Part shown: positions 17,523-25,895 of the stretch, piece after piece
Layout: each line of letters opens with the position of its first letter
Numbering within the stretch: the stretch's first letter is position 1
From: Henriciella aquimarina
Lineage (GTDB): Bacteria; Pseudomonadota; Alphaproteobacteria; Caulobacterales; Hyphomonadaceae
Direction of reading: 5' to 3'
Assembly: GCF_002088975.1 (NCBI RefSeq)
Contig: NZ_NCST01000027.1
Coordinates: 62,001 to 126,000, forward strand
DNA: 64,000 nucleotides
Notes under the pieces: generated by a model
The model's input: the letters and a program-made list of their open reading frames with translations, nothing else
Databases searched by the model: none
Told to the model about the DNA's origin: nothing
Translations under genes and position numbers: made by a program

Positions 17523-18557
17523 TTAGGCGCTGACCGATTCCGGCTTCAGCACACCGCGCTTGATCAGTTCTTCGGCGATCTGGACCGTGTTGAGTGCGGC
17601 ACCCTTGCGGAGATTGTCCGAGACAACCCAGAGGGCCAGGCCGTTTTCAACGGTCGGGTCCACACGGACGCGGGAGACATAGGTCGCCCATTCGCCGGCG
17701 GCCTCGACCGGGGTGATGTACTGGTCTTCATCCGGATTATCGACGACCTGAACGCCATCGAAGTTGCGCAGGGCTTCACGGGCCTGTTCCGGCGTGATCG
17801 GGTTATTGAACTCGATATTGACCGTTTCCGAGTGGCTGACAAAGACCGGTACACGCACGCAGGTGACCGTCAGCTTGATGTTCGGATCGATCATCTTGTG
17901 GGTCTCGTTCCACATCTTGGCTTCTTCGTCGGTGAAGCCGTCCTCGCGGAAAGAGCCGATCATCGGGATCGCATTGAAGGCGATCTGGCGCGGATACTCT
18001 TCCGGCTCCGGCTGATCGTTCACGAAGATGCCCTTGGTCTGGTTCCAGAGCTCGTCCATGCCGGCTTTGCCCGAGCCCGAGACGGACTGGTAGGTCGACA
18101 CGACAACGCGCTTGATATTGGCCGCATCGTGCAGCGGCTTGAGCGCCATGACGAGCTGGGCGGTCGAGCAGTTCGGATTGGCGATGATATTCTTCTTGCC
18201 GTACTCAAGGACGTCTTCGCCATTCACTTCCGGAACGACCAGCGGGACATCCGGGTCCATGCGCCAGGCCGAGGAATTGTCGATGACGATTGCGCCCTGG
18301 GCGCCAATCTTGGGGGCCCATTCCTTCGACAGCGTGCCGCCAGCCGACATCAGAACGACGTCGACCTTGGAGAAGTCGAAATCGTCGAGTGCCTGACATT
18401 TGAGCGTCTTGTCGCCATAGCTGACTTCGCGGCCGACAGACCGGCGCGAGGCCACGGCAAAGACGTCGTCTGCCGGAAAATCGCGTTCATCCATGATATT
18501 GAGGAGTTCGCGGCCCACATTCCCTGTGGCGCCGACAACTGCAACTCTGAGTGCCAT
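17523..18557 (-). CDS. asd: Aspartate-semialdehyde dehydrogenase
   Basis: NADPH-dependent reduction of aspartyl phosphate to the semialdehyde, the branch-point step for lysine/DAP, threonine and methionine. The 344-residue protein starts MALRVAVVGATGNVGREL (Rossmann G-x-T-G-x-x-G). The catalytic cysteine is in ANPNCSTAQL (about residue 130), and SVSGSGKAGMDEL is also typical. The ATG at 18557 has AAAGGAAAA ahead, so the longer open frame is not used. It has its own terminator, so it is probably a single-gene transcript. Confidence 0.97.
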   Translation of the reverse strand: MALRVAVVGATGNVGRELLNIMDERDFPADDVFAVASRRSVGREVSYGDKTLKCQALDDFDFSKVDVVLMSAGGTLSKEWAPKIGAQGAIVIDNSSAWRMDPDVPLVVPEVNGEDVLEYGKKNIIANPNCSTAQLVMALKPLHDAANIKRVVVSTYQSVSGSGKAGMDELWNQTKGIFVNDQPEPEEYPRQIAFNAIPMIGSFREDGFTDEEAKMWNETHKMIDPNIKLTVTCVRVPVFVSHSETVNIEFNNPITPEQAREALRNFDGVQVVDNPDEDQYITPVEAAGEWATYVSRVRVDPTVENGLALWVVSDNLRKGAALNTVQIAEELIKRGVLKPESVSA

Positions 18558-18693
18558 AATGTTTTCCTTTCGCGAGGCGCTCTCCATAGCGAAGAAAGCC
18601 GCGCTTCTCAATCAAATGCTAATCGCCCGCGTGACAAGGAAGCCGCCACAGCCGGAGACTTGATTTCAACAGCATGTAATGCACTTTCGCTGA

Positions 18694-19110
18694 ATGTTGA
18701 GTGCACCTTCTGCAAACGCCTCACCGATGGAGACGATCCTGATCGAAGATATCATCTCGAAGTACATCAAGAGCTACAATTCCCGCGACATTGAAGGGAT
18801 GCTCGACTGTGTCACAGAAGACGTCATTTTCGAGAACATTTCAAACTCCGGCCAGACCATGACCTTCGAAGGCCGTGAGAAGATGGGCGAAGTGGCCGAG
18901 CTTTCCGGCAACGCCTTTTCCTATCGCCGCCAGAAACTGGTCAGCCTGGTCATCGGCCAGGGCAAGGCGGCCGCCGAGATCGAGTTCGAGGGCAAGGCTG
19001 CCGTCGACCTGCCAAACGGCGTGAAGGCCGGCGAGACCATCAAGGTCCGCGGCGCAAGCTTCTTCGAATTCCGTGGCCAGCTGATGAGCCGGATCGCCGA
19101 CTACAGCTAG
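18694..19110 (+). CDS. SnoaL/NTF2-like small protein
   Basis: A protein of up to 138 residues with the cone-shaped NTF2/SnoaL pattern: YIKSYNSRDIEGMLDCVTEDVIFE near the N-terminus, then alternating strands ending ASFFEFRGQLMSRIADYS. Such proteins serve as isomerases, cyclases or ketosteroid-binding folds; none is specified here. Neither the ATG at 18694 nor the one at 18727 (METILIED) has a good ribosome binding site; homology would favour 18727. The gene ends 2 bases from the converging leuB gene. Confidence 0.8.
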   Translation: MLSAPSANASPMETILIEDIISKYIKSYNSRDIEGMLDCVTEDVIFENISNSGQTMTFEGREKMGEVAELSGNAFSYRRQKLVSLVIGQGKAAAEIEFEGKAAVDLPNGVKAGETIKVRGASFFEFRGQLMSRIADYS

Positions 19111-19112
19111 CT

Positions 19113-20168
19113 TTAAAGCCCTGCGATAATCGCGTCAGCCATCTCCTGGGTCGACATCGAGCCGCCGAGATCGCTGGTGCGCGCGCCTTCCTTCAGGGCC
19201 TTGCTGACAGCGGCCATCACGCGGTCGGCCGCATCCGGGCGTCCGAGAGACCAGCGCAGCGCCATTTCCAGCGACAGGATGGCCGCGCACGGGTTGGCGA
19301 GGCCCTTCCCGGCAATATCCGGCGCCGAGCCATGCACCGGCTCAAAGAGGCCGGCCACGCCTTCTCCGCCAAGGCTGGCGGAGGGCAGCATGCCGATCGA
19401 GCCGGTCAGCATCGCGGCTTCATCGGAGAGAAGGTCGCCGAAGAGGTTGTCTGCCAGGATCACGTCGAACTGTTTCGGATTGCGGACCAGTTCCATCGCG
19501 CAGGCATCGGCCAGCATGTGTGTCAGCTCGACCCCGCTGCCGCCGGCTTCGTGCAGGGCGGTGACTTCGGTGCGCCAGAAATGGCCGCTTTCCATGACGT
19601 TCGACTTGTCGACCGAGCAGATCCGGCCGTCACGTCCACGCGCGATCTCGAAGGCGATGCGCGTGACGCGCTCGATTTCGGGTGCGGTGTAGATGGACGT
19701 GTCATAGCCGCGGCGGATGCCGTTCTCGTCGGTGTCCACGCCGCGCGGTTCGCCGAAATAGACCCCTGAGGTCAGTTCGCGCACGATCATAAGGTCGAGG
19801 CCCTCAACCCGGTCGCGTTTCAGGCTGGAGGCGTCAACAAGCGCTTCGAAGCAATAGGCCGGACGGAGATTGGCAAAGACATCCAGCTCCTTGCGGAGGT
19901 TCAGCAGGCCCATTTCCGGGCGATGGATGCGCTCTACATTGGCCCATTTCGGCCCGCCAACGGCACCCAGAAGGACGGCATCGCTGGTCCTGGCCTTTTC
20001 AAGGGTCTCGTTGCTGAGCGGGGTGCCGCCGGCGTCGATGGCGGCGCCGCCAACAAGGCCCTCTGTCAGGGTGATGTCGGGGGCGACCTGTTCGGCCACG
20101 CGGCGGGCCTGGGCAATGACTTCGGGACCGATGCCATCGCCGGGCAGAAGAAGGAGTGTCTGTGTCAT
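19113..20168 (-). CDS. leuB: 3-Isopropylmalate dehydrogenase
   Basis: NAD-dependent oxidative decarboxylation of 3-isopropylmalate in leucine synthesis. The 351 residues match the family. The N-terminus LLLPGDGIGPEV and the metal/NAD segment LADNLFGDLLSDEA with later GLFEPVHGSAPDIAGKG are diagnostic. It is the last gene of the leuC-VOC-leuD-lipoprotein-ABM-leuB unit, 52 bases after the ABM gene. Confidence 0.97.
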   Translation of the reverse strand: MTQTLLLLPGDGIGPEVIAQARRVAEQVAPDITLTEGLVGGAAIDAGGTPLSNETLEKARTSDAVLLGAVGGPKWANVERIHRPEMGLLNLRKELDVFANLRPAYCFEALVDASSLKRDRVEGLDLMIVRELTSGVYFGEPRGVDTDENGIRRGYDTSIYTAPEIERVTRIAFEIARGRDGRICSVDKSNVMESGHFWRTEVTALHEAGGSGVELTHMLADACAMELVRNPKQFDVILADNLFGDLLSDEAAMLTGSIGMLPSASLGGEGVAGLFEPVHGSAPDIAGKGLANPCAAILSLEMALRWSLGRPDAADRVMAAVSKALKEGARTSDLGGSMSTQEMADAIIAGL

Positions 20169-20220
20169 GTCGCAGATGCTTTAGGCGGGGGAAGGCGCCG
20201 ATGTCTATACGTCGGGCGGC

Positions 20221-20517
20221 TTAAATCTCTTCCGGTTCTGCTTCATAGAGCCGCAGAGACCGGTCACGCAGGCCGAGCCCGGCGATGACGCCGCGCCACT
20301 CGGTCATATGGACGCTTTCGAAGTGCGCTTTCAGGGCGTCCCGGTCCTGCCAGCGTTCCGAGACGCGGACCAGGCCAGGGTCGAGCATGTCGATGGCATA
20401 GGCATAGTCGATGCAGCCGGCTTCGGCGCGGCTGGCGCGGACCATGGTCTCCATGGCGGGCCGGGCATCGTCCAGACGGGCCGGATCGATGCGGACCGTG
20501 CCCTCAATGACGATCAT
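20221..20517 (-). CDS. ABM-domain putative quinol monooxygenase
   Basis: A 98-residue single-domain dimeric alpha/beta barrel (antibiotic biosynthesis monooxygenase family, YgiN-like). The pattern VIEGTVRIDP, then the SRAEAGCIDYAYAID core and WQDRDALKAHFES, is typical. Substrate unknown. Its ATG overlaps the stop of the small lipoprotein gene (ATGA), so the two are coupled. It sits within the leucine operon without an obvious leucine role. Confidence 0.85.
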   Translation of the reverse strand: MIVIEGTVRIDPARLDDARPAMETMVRASRAEAGCIDYAYAIDMLDPGLVRVSERWQDRDALKAHFESVHMTEWRGVIAGLGLRDRSLRLYEAEPEEI

Positions 20518-20663
20518 TGTGCCGGCTCATCGGCCGTTCGGGATTTCTGCACCTTGTCGGGGTCGATATCGACCTCGGGCTCGGTGGAGAACGGGTCTGT
20601 TGCGCATCCGGCCAGGATCAGGCTGGCCATAAGCGTGAGCAGCAGGGGGGCAGCCTTCATCAT
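20514..20663 (-). CDS. 49-residue lipoprotein inside the leu operon
   Basis: A short gene read from the minus strand. It starts ATG-ATG with GGAGG just ahead and has a hydrophobic signal (about residues 4-19) ending in the lipobox L-A-G-C with cysteine near 20. An acidic/polar tail of 29 residues follows, ending DEPAQ. The stop overlaps the ABM start by four bases. A good Shine-Dalgarno, a clean lipobox and a coupled downstream gene make it convincing despite its length. I recognise no family. It lies 11 bases after the leuD stop. Confidence 0.75.
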   Translation of the reverse strand: MMKAAPLLLTLMASLILAGCATDPFSTEPEVDIDPDKVQKSRTADEPAQ

Positions 20664-20674
20664 GAACCTCCGTT

Positions 20675-21307
20675 TCAGCTGGTCGCCGGTTCGAGCCAGG
20701 GGGTCGTTGCTTTCCGGCCCTTCTCGAACGTCGCAATCGTTTCTTCCGCGGTCAGGGTCAGGCCGATGTCGTCCAGCCCCTCAAGCAGGCTTGCCTTGCG
20801 GCCTTCATCGACATCGAAATGGATCTCTTCACCGTCCGGCGAAGTGATGATCTGGCGCTCGAGGTCGACAGTGAATTTGTGATTGGCCCCGCCGGCCTGC
20901 TCGGCCAGCGCCGCACACACCTCATAGGGCAGGGCGATGGGCAGGATGCCGTTCTTGTAGCAGTTATTGTGGAAGATATCGGCGAAGGAGGGCGCGATCA
21001 CGCAGGTGATGCCCTGGTCCAGCAAGGCCCATGGCGCATGCTCACGCGAGGAGCCGCAGCCGAAATTCTCGCCCGCGATCAGAATTCCGGCTGACTGAAA
21101 GGCCGGCTTGTTCAGCACGAAGTCTGGATCCGGGCTGCCATCGGCCCGGGTCTTGAGTTCGTAGAACAGACCCTGCGACAGCCCCTCGCGTTCCGTTGTT
21201 TTGAGGAACTGCTTCGGAATGATCATGTCTGTGTCGACATTGGCCATCAGCCGGTCGTGGTGGGTCAGGGCCGCAGCGGTCGAGGTGAGGGTCGTGAAGG
21301 CTTTCAT
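20675..21307 (-). CDS. leuD: 3-Isopropylmalate dehydratase small subunit
   Basis: The swivelling small subunit that pairs with LeuC to isomerise 2- to 3-isopropylmalate. From the ATG at 21307 it has 210 residues, the normal length. Typical motifs are [30 protein letters not shown] and [17 protein letters not shown]. The open frame upstream of the ATG is a shadow in the VOC gene region. leuC and leuD are usually adjacent; here a VOC gene lies between. Confidence 0.96.
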   Translation of the reverse strand: MKAFTTLTSTAAALTHHDRLMANVDTDMIIPKQFLKTTEREGLSQGLFYELKTRADGSPDPDFVLNKPAFQSAGILIAGENFGCGSSREHAPWALLDQGITCVIAPSFADIFHNNCYKNGILPIALPYEVCAALAEQAGGANHKFTVDLERQIITSPDGEEIHFDVDEGRKASLLEGLDDIGLTLTAEETIATFEKGRKATTPWLEPATS

Positions 21308-21317
21308 GGAAGTGTTT

Positions 21318-22166
21318 CTATCGCGGTGTGTGGGAAATGAACAGGGTCGGCACGCCGAGCGTGCCATCCCGGACGGTAAAGACGTGCGAGCCGGGTTTCC
21401 GGCCGGGGCGGATCTCCGAAATCTGGAGACCAGCCTCGCTGAGCCGGGCATGCGCGCGCGGGAGATCTTCGACCGCCCAGGTCAGTCCCCAGATCGTGTC
21501 GGGTCCGGCCGGATCATGGGCCTCGTCCAACCGGTGGATGATTTCCACGGTCAGTCCACCCGTTTGGAAGAAGAGAAAGCGTGTCTTCCACTGCTCGGCG
21601 GTGCGGTCGAGCCTGAGATCGAGGCCGAGTTTCGCGCCATAAAGCGCAAGCGCCCGGTCGGGATTGGGCGTGTTGATGACAATATGGTCGAGCGACTGGG
21701 CAGCCGTCGGAGAGGCGGATGCAGACTCGAGGTCGGATTCCGGCTGCAGGACGAAGAGCTTCATCCCGGCAGCCTGGGCGTCGTTGCAGCGGAAGCGTTT
21801 CCACCGCCGAACGGCAGAATCGTCCAGATTCGTGCTTTCCCCATAGGTGATGTCACCCGGCATCAGCGCCCGGCGGGCGAAGGCATGATGCGTCTGGTCG
21901 ATATTGCCGGTCCGGAAGGCGAGGCTGGTGAGGCCGGGGCCGCGCTCGGCGGTGATCTCGCGCAGGCGGTCGGAAACCGGGCCGTCGCCATCCGGGGCCA
22001 TCAGCTCCAGCGCTGTGTTCTGCACGGCGAAAAGGGCTGTCGCCGCGCCATTTGCGCTCGCACGCCAATCGGGCGCGCGTCCAAGAAGGGCGCTGTAGGC
22101 GGTCATGCCGTCCTCGATGTCGGGGCAGACCAGAACGATATGGTCGAGGCCGGTGATCAAAGACAT
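21318..22166 (-). CDS. VOC family protein with two glyoxalase-like modules
   Basis: A 282-residue vicinal-oxygen-chelate protein. The first module starts [17 protein letters not shown] second paired module starts [20 protein letters not shown] near residue 148 and contains [11 protein letters not shown]. This arrangement fits the glyoxalase-like-domain (PF13468) or hydroxyphenylpyruvate-dioxygenase-like groups, but the substrate is unknown. It is inserted between leuC (23-base gap) and leuD (10-base gap), so it must be co-transcribed with them. Confidence 0.88.
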   Translation of the reverse strand: MSLITGLDHIVLVCPDIEDGMTAYSALLGRAPDWRASANGAATALFAVQNTALELMAPDGDGPVSDRLREITAERGPGLTSLAFRTGNIDQTHHAFARRALMPGDITYGESTNLDDSAVRRWKRFRCNDAQAAGMKLFVLQPESDLESASASPTAAQSLDHIVINTPNPDRALALYGAKLGLDLRLDRTAEQWKTRFLFFQTGGLTVEIIHRLDEAHDPAGPDTIWGLTWAVEDLPRAHARLSEAGLQISEIRPGRKPGSHVFTVRDGTLGVPTLFISHTPR

Positions 22167-22189
22167 GGGGAGGCAGTGGGGTTCAAGGT

Positions 22190-23587
22190 CTAGCCAATGA
22201 CGCCCGTAATCGCCGCGCGCGCGGCGAGCGTCGGGCTCATCAGGTGTGTGCGCCCGCCACGGCCTTGCCGGCCTTCAAAGTTCCGGTTCGAGGTCGAGGC
22301 ACAGCGCTCGCCGGGTGCGAGTATGTCCGGGTTCATACCGAGACACATGGAACAGCCCGGCTCGCGCCATTCGAAACCGGCCTCGGTAAAGACCTTGTCG
22401 AGGCCTTCGGCTTCAGCCTGGGCGCGCACGAGGCCGGAGCCGGGCACGATCATGGCACGCACGCCATCGGCAACCTTTGAATTTTCAGCAACTTTCGCGG
22501 CTGCGCGCAGATCCTCGATGCGGGAGTTCGTGCAGGATCCAATAAACACACGCTGCACGGGCGTTCCGGCAATCGGGGCGCCGGCCTCCAGGCCCATATA
22601 CTCGAGGGCCCGTTCGGCGGCGGCTTTCTTGACCGGATCACGCATCGTTTCCGGATTGGGGATCGTCGCCGAGACCGGGATAGCCTGCTCCGGGCTGGTG
22701 CCCCAGGTCACGGTCGGCTCGACATCTTCGCCGCGGATTTCGATGACGCTATCCCAATGGGCATCCGGGTCGGATTTGAGCGTGCGCCAGTATTGCGTCG
22801 CCATCTCCCAGGCGGCGCCTTTCGGCGCGGAGGGACGGCCCTTCATGTAATCAAAGGTCGTCTCGTCGGGCGCGATCAGCCCGGCGCGCGCGCCACCCTC
22901 GATGGAGAGATTGCAGAGCGTCATCCGCCCTTCCATGGAGAGCTTCTCGATCGCGGACCCGCGATATTCCATGACGTGGCCCGTGCCGCCGGCGGTGCCG
23001 ATAATGGCGATAAGGTGCAGGGCGAGATCCTTGGCGGTGACGCCTTCGCGCAGCTCACCGCTGACCTCGATGGCCATATTCTTCGACTTGCGCGTGCGCA
23101 GCGTTTGCGTCGCCAGCACATGCTCGACTTCTGAGGTGCCGATGCCGTGGGCGAGCGCGCCGAACGCGCCATGCGTCGATGTGTGGCTGTCGCCGCAGAC
23201 GATCGTCATGCCGGGTTGGGTCCGCCCCTGTTCGGGGCCGACGACATGGACGATCCCGTTGCGTGGGTCCCCCATCGGGAAGAATTCGATGCCATATTCG
23301 GCGACATTGCGGGTGAGCGCGGAAAGCTGGTTGCGCGCGGCTTCGTCCTTCACGCCTTCCAGACCAAGCGCCTGGTTTTCGGTCGGCGTATTGTGATCGG
23401 CCACAGCCAGGGTGAGTTCCGGGCGCCGGACAGCGCGCTTTTCCGTCTTCAGGCCGGCAAAGGCCTGCGGTGTCGTCACCTCATGGATGAGATGCAGGTC
23501 GATATAGAGAAGCGCATCGCCCGTCGCCTGATCGGTGTGGACGGTGTGCGAATCCCATATCTTGTCGTAAAGCGTCTTGCCTGCCAT
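22190..23587 (-). CDS. leuC: 3-Isopropylmalate dehydratase large subunit
   Basis: The [4Fe-4S] subunit of isopropylmalate isomerase. From the ATG at 23587 it is 465 residues, the family norm. Cluster cysteines are in [14 protein letters not shown] and [13 protein letters not shown], and the N-terminal [12 protein letters not shown] is typical. An ATG nine bases upstream (23596) sits too close to AAGGA. This is the first gene of the leu unit, and its upstream region carries a terminator-like hairpin and a palindrome. Confidence 0.97.
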   Translation of the reverse strand: MAGKTLYDKIWDSHTVHTDQATGDALLYIDLHLIHEVTTPQAFAGLKTEKRAVRRPELTLAVADHNTPTENQALGLEGVKDEAARNQLSALTRNVAEYGIEFFPMGDPRNGIVHVVGPEQGRTQPGMTIVCGDSHTSTHGAFGALAHGIGTSEVEHVLATQTLRTRKSKNMAIEVSGELREGVTAKDLALHLIAIIGTAGGTGHVMEYRGSAIEKLSMEGRMTLCNLSIEGGARAGLIAPDETTFDYMKGRPSAPKGAAWEMATQYWRTLKSDPDAHWDSVIEIRGEDVEPTVTWGTSPEQAIPVSATIPNPETMRDPVKKAAAERALEYMGLEAGAPIAGTPVQRVFIGSCTNSRIEDLRAAAKVAENSKVADGVRAMIVPGSGLVRAQAEAEGLDKVFTEAGFEWREPGCSMCLGMNPDILAPGERCASTSNRNFEGRQGRGGRTHLMSPTLAARAAITGVIG

Positions 23588-23608
23588 GGCCCTCATTTCC
23601 TTATTTGG

Positions 23609-23633
23609 GCGCGAAAACATCATGTCTTGGCGC
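23609..23633. promoter_or_regulatory. 25-bp imperfect palindrome ahead of leuC
   Basis: Arms GCGCGAAAACAT and ATGTCTTGGCGC around a central C; 10 of 12 positions pair. It ends about 22 bases before the leuC start, where a repressor or activator would act. The regulator is not in the window. It could also fold in the mRNA and cover the region ahead of the ribosome binding site. Confidence 0.5.
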
Positions 23634-23671
23634 AATAGGCAAGATATGCCTCGCTGTTGATGCAGCGACAG

Positions 23672-23706
23672 AAAAAAGGGGCCAGCGTCCCCCTGCTGGC
23701 CCCTTT
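23672..23706 (-). terminator. Terminator/attenuator-like hairpin upstream of leuC
   Basis: A perfect 12-bp stem (AAAGGGGCCAGC/GCTGGCCCCTTT) with an 8-base loop; on the minus strand it runs into TTTTTT. It is about 85 bases before leuC and about 160 bases past the separate rplS terminator. It must therefore stop a leader or small RNA that begins between the two. Confidence 0.75.
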
Positions 23707-23865
23707 CATAGGTGAACTCTTGTCGAGTCCGCCTAATCCCCTTTGGGTGCTTCGCACGGCATGTGTCCCTGATAGAACCGTACGCCCCCACCCAATCTGC
23801 TTTGACAGGGAGATCGCAAGTGGCGTGCCAATTGCGGGCGCGGTGTCTCGAGGCGGCTGCAAAAG

Positions 23866-23895
23866 AAAAGCCCCGCTGTTTCCAGCGGGGCTTTT
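23866..23895 (-). terminator. Intrinsic terminator of rplS
   Basis: The stem AAAAGCCCCGCTG/CAGCGGGGCTTTT with a four-base loop, followed on the minus strand by CTTTTGC. It lies 25 bases past the rplS stop. Confidence 0.85.
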
Positions 23896-23919
23896 GAAAG
23901 TGTGCCAGATGGCTGCAGC

Positions 23920-24477
23920 CTATTCTTCGGCGCCGCCTTCTTCAGCTTCGGCATTGGCTTCAGCCTCTGCGGCAGCCGCTTCAGCTTCCTTGCGCTTGGC
24001 TTCTTCACGCTCTGCACGGTCCTTGGCAGCCTGCTCCTTGCGGGCAACCTTCTGTTCGGCGCGCTGACGCTTGCGCTCGGTCTTGGAGATGGTGGTTTCC
24101 GTCGTCTCCATGCCGTGACCGGACACGCGCTCGGCGATCCGGGCCGACTTGCCGCGCAGATTGCGCAGATAGTAAAGCTTGGCGCGGCGGACATGGCCCT
24201 TGCGCTTGACTTCAATGCTCTCGATCATCGGCGAGACGACCGGGAAGACCCGTTCCACACCTTCGCCGAACGAGATCTTGCGAACGGTGAAGTTCTCGTT
24301 GAGGCCGGTGCCGGCGCGCGCGATGCAGACGCCTTCGAAGCGCTGGACGCGCTCACGGTCGCCTTCGCGGATGCGCACGTTCACGGAGACCGTGTCACCC
24401 GGGGAAAAATCCGGAATGGTCTTGCCGGAAGTGACGCGGGCCACTTCTTCAGCTTCGAGCTGCTCAATCATGTTCAT
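23920..24477 (-). CDS. rplS: 50S ribosomal protein L19 with long C-terminal extension
   Basis: L19 sits at the 30S-50S interface. The first 120 or so residues are a normal L19: [32 protein letters not shown], and [19 protein letters not shown]. About 65 extra residues follow, all Lys/Arg/Glu/Ala, helical and first basic then acidic (ending EEGGAEE). Usual L19 is 115-130 residues. The ATG at 24477, preceded by GGAG, overlaps the end of trmD by 14 bases, so the genes are coupled. Confidence 0.95.
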   Translation of the reverse strand: MNMIEQLEAEEVARVTSGKTIPDFSPGDTVSVNVRIREGDRERVQRFEGVCIARAGTGLNENFTVRKISFGEGVERVFPVVSPMIESIEVKRKGHVRRAKLYYLRNLRGKSARIAERVSGHGMETTETTISKTERKRQRAEQKVARKEQAAKDRAEREEAKRKEAEAAAAEAEANAEAEEGGAEE

Positions 24478-25192
24478 CGTCCGTCTCCGACGCTCGTATC
24501 TCTTGCCCGTTGAGGTAAGCGGCCCATAAATCGGGACGACGGGCTTCTGTCAACAGTTTACTGCGGTTGAGCCGCCATTCGGCGATTTTCTTGTGATCGC
24601 CGGATAGCAGGACCTCCGGGGTCGGCTCATTTTCCCACATCCGCGGCAGTGTGTATTGCGGATATTCCAGCAGGCCGTCGGAAAAACTCTCTTCCTCGAG
24701 CGATGTTTCATTGCCGGCCACACCGGGCAGCAGGCGCACAGTGCTTTCGATGATGGCTTGGGCAGCCGCCTCGCCGCCGGCCAACACGAAATCGCCCAGC
24801 GAGACTTCGATCATGCCGCGCCGGTCGATGACACGCTGGTCGAGCCCTTCGAAGCGCCCGCAAAAGCAGATCAGGCCGGGCCCGGCGGCAAACTCCTGGG
24901 CCATGGCCTGGGTGAAGGGCTTGCCGCGCGGGCTGAGATAGATCAGCGGGCGTCCCCGGCGGTCGAGGCTGTCGAGGGCGGCCACGGCCACATCGGGCCG
25001 CATCACCAGACCGGCCCCGCCGCCGGCCGGCGGATCATCGACCTTGCGATGCTTGCCGATGCCGAACGCGCGCAGGTCAGTCACATCGAGCGACCAACGG
25101 CCCTCACCGCGGGCGCGCCCCAGGATCGAGACGTCCAGCAGTCCCGGAAACGCCTCCGGAAACAGGGTGATGATCGAGACGTCGAAAGCCAT
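24464..25192 (-). CDS. trmD: tRNA (guanine-N1)-methyltransferase TrmD
   Basis: SPOUT methyltransferase that makes m1G37 in tRNAs and prevents frameshifting. The 242-residue protein starts [15 protein letters not shown]; the knot region [13 protein letters not shown], then [16 protein letters not shown] and the [11 protein letters not shown] block are diagnostic. It overlaps rplS. The usual partners rpsP and rimM are not upstream here; a J-domain gene is, 52 bases away. Confidence 0.97.
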   Translation of the reverse strand: MAFDVSIITLFPEAFPGLLDVSILGRARGEGRWSLDVTDLRAFGIGKHRKVDDPPAGGGAGLVMRPDVAVAALDSLDRRGRPLIYLSPRGKPFTQAMAQEFAAGPGLICFCGRFEGLDQRVIDRRGMIEVSLGDFVLAGGEAAAQAIIESTVRLLPGVAGNETSLEEESFSDGLLEYPQYTLPRMWENEPTPEVLLSGDHKKIAEWRLNRSKLLTEARRPDLWAAYLNGQEIRASETDDEHD

Positions 25193-25244
25193 GTGTCCTG
25201 GCGTCCTGCTACGGTCTTCATGAAACGGCGGGTGAAAGGCTGCC

Positions 25245-25865
25245 TTAGCCTTTCATCATGCCCGCCGCCTTGAGCGTCTTGCCGGCCCGCAGCACCCGGG
25301 CGAGCATATGCTCGGTCGAGCGATCCCCGCCATTCGAGTCGGGGTGGAACTTGCGGATATATTCGCTGTAGCGCACGCGGATCTCGGTGGCCGATGCGCC
25401 TGGCTCCAGGTCGAGTTCCTGCAGGGCGCGATTGGTCACACCGGCCGACTGCTGTTCCTTGCGGCGGGTCTTGCGGGCCTCGGCATTCTCCTCGAAGAAT
25501 TCCTTGCCCCGCCAGCGGCGCGGGTCGTGGGCGGCTGCCGCCTTGCCCTTGCCCATCGGGCCGGTGCCGAACTTCCAGGTCTTGTTGAAGCCATACTTCG
25601 CCATCTCGTTGAACTCGGCGAGCTCGGCTTCCGACATCCCGGCGAAATAGTCGTAATTGCGGTTGTATTCACCGGCATGCTTCTGACAGAACCAGTAGAC
25701 GCCTTCGAGCCCACGTGGTTTCGGAGAGGGATGTTCGCCAGCCAGGTCGCAGCCATCGCGGTGACAGGCCCGCGTTTCACGGGCCTTCTTGCGCTCAGTC
25801 TCCGCCCTGGGCGGCTTCACCCTTATGTCGGTGAATTTCACGCGATATGAGAATGAATCAGCCAT
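25245..25865 (-). CDS. J-domain (DnaJ-like) protein
   Basis: A 206-residue protein whose last 60 or so residues form a J domain with the essential H-P-D motif (RKFHPDSNGGD). The N-terminal part has a C-H-R-D-G-C cysteine/histidine cluster and an HRDGCDLAGEHPSP segment, seen in the alphaproteobacterial J-protein that usually sits by bolA and cobS. It likely works with DnaK, client unknown. The ATG at 25865 is chosen; no start here has a strong ribosome binding site. The bolA start is 30 bases away on the other strand. Confidence 0.88.
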   Translation of the reverse strand: MADSFSYRVKFTDIRVKPPRAETERKKARETRACHRDGCDLAGEHPSPKPRGLEGVYWFCQKHAGEYNRNYDYFAGMSEAELAEFNEMAKYGFNKTWKFGTGPMGKGKAAAAHDPRRWRGKEFFEENAEARKTRRKEQQSAGVTNRALQELDLEPGASATEIRVRYSEYIRKFHPDSNGGDRSTEHMLARVLRAGKTLKAAGMMKG

Positions 25866-25895
25866 GAGGTCATGCAACATAGGGCACACCAGTTA

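Larger units (their letters stand above)
23588..23865. other. leuC leader region without a gene
   Basis: This is most of the only long gap without a gene (rplS ends at 23920). In minus-strand order after the rplS terminator it holds: a GC-rich stretch; a 9-codon ATG frame (M-P-C-E-A-P-K-G-D) without leucine codons; a small hairpin (ACTC-GACAA-GAGT); the strong terminator hairpin at 23672-23706; a second hairpin TCGCTG/CAGCGA at 23651-23668; and the palindrome at 23609-23633. I could not place a convincing sigma-70 promoter. Confidence 0.6.

Noticed and set aside
23801-23840. TTGACA on the plus strand in the leu leader
   Set aside because: No -10-like hexamer at 16-18 bases, and no plus-strand gene starts there.
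23761-23865. Leader peptide for leucine attenuation
   Set aside because: The only short ATG frame (M-P-C-E-A-P-K-G-D) lacks leucine codons, and no run of CTN codons was found ahead of the hairpin.
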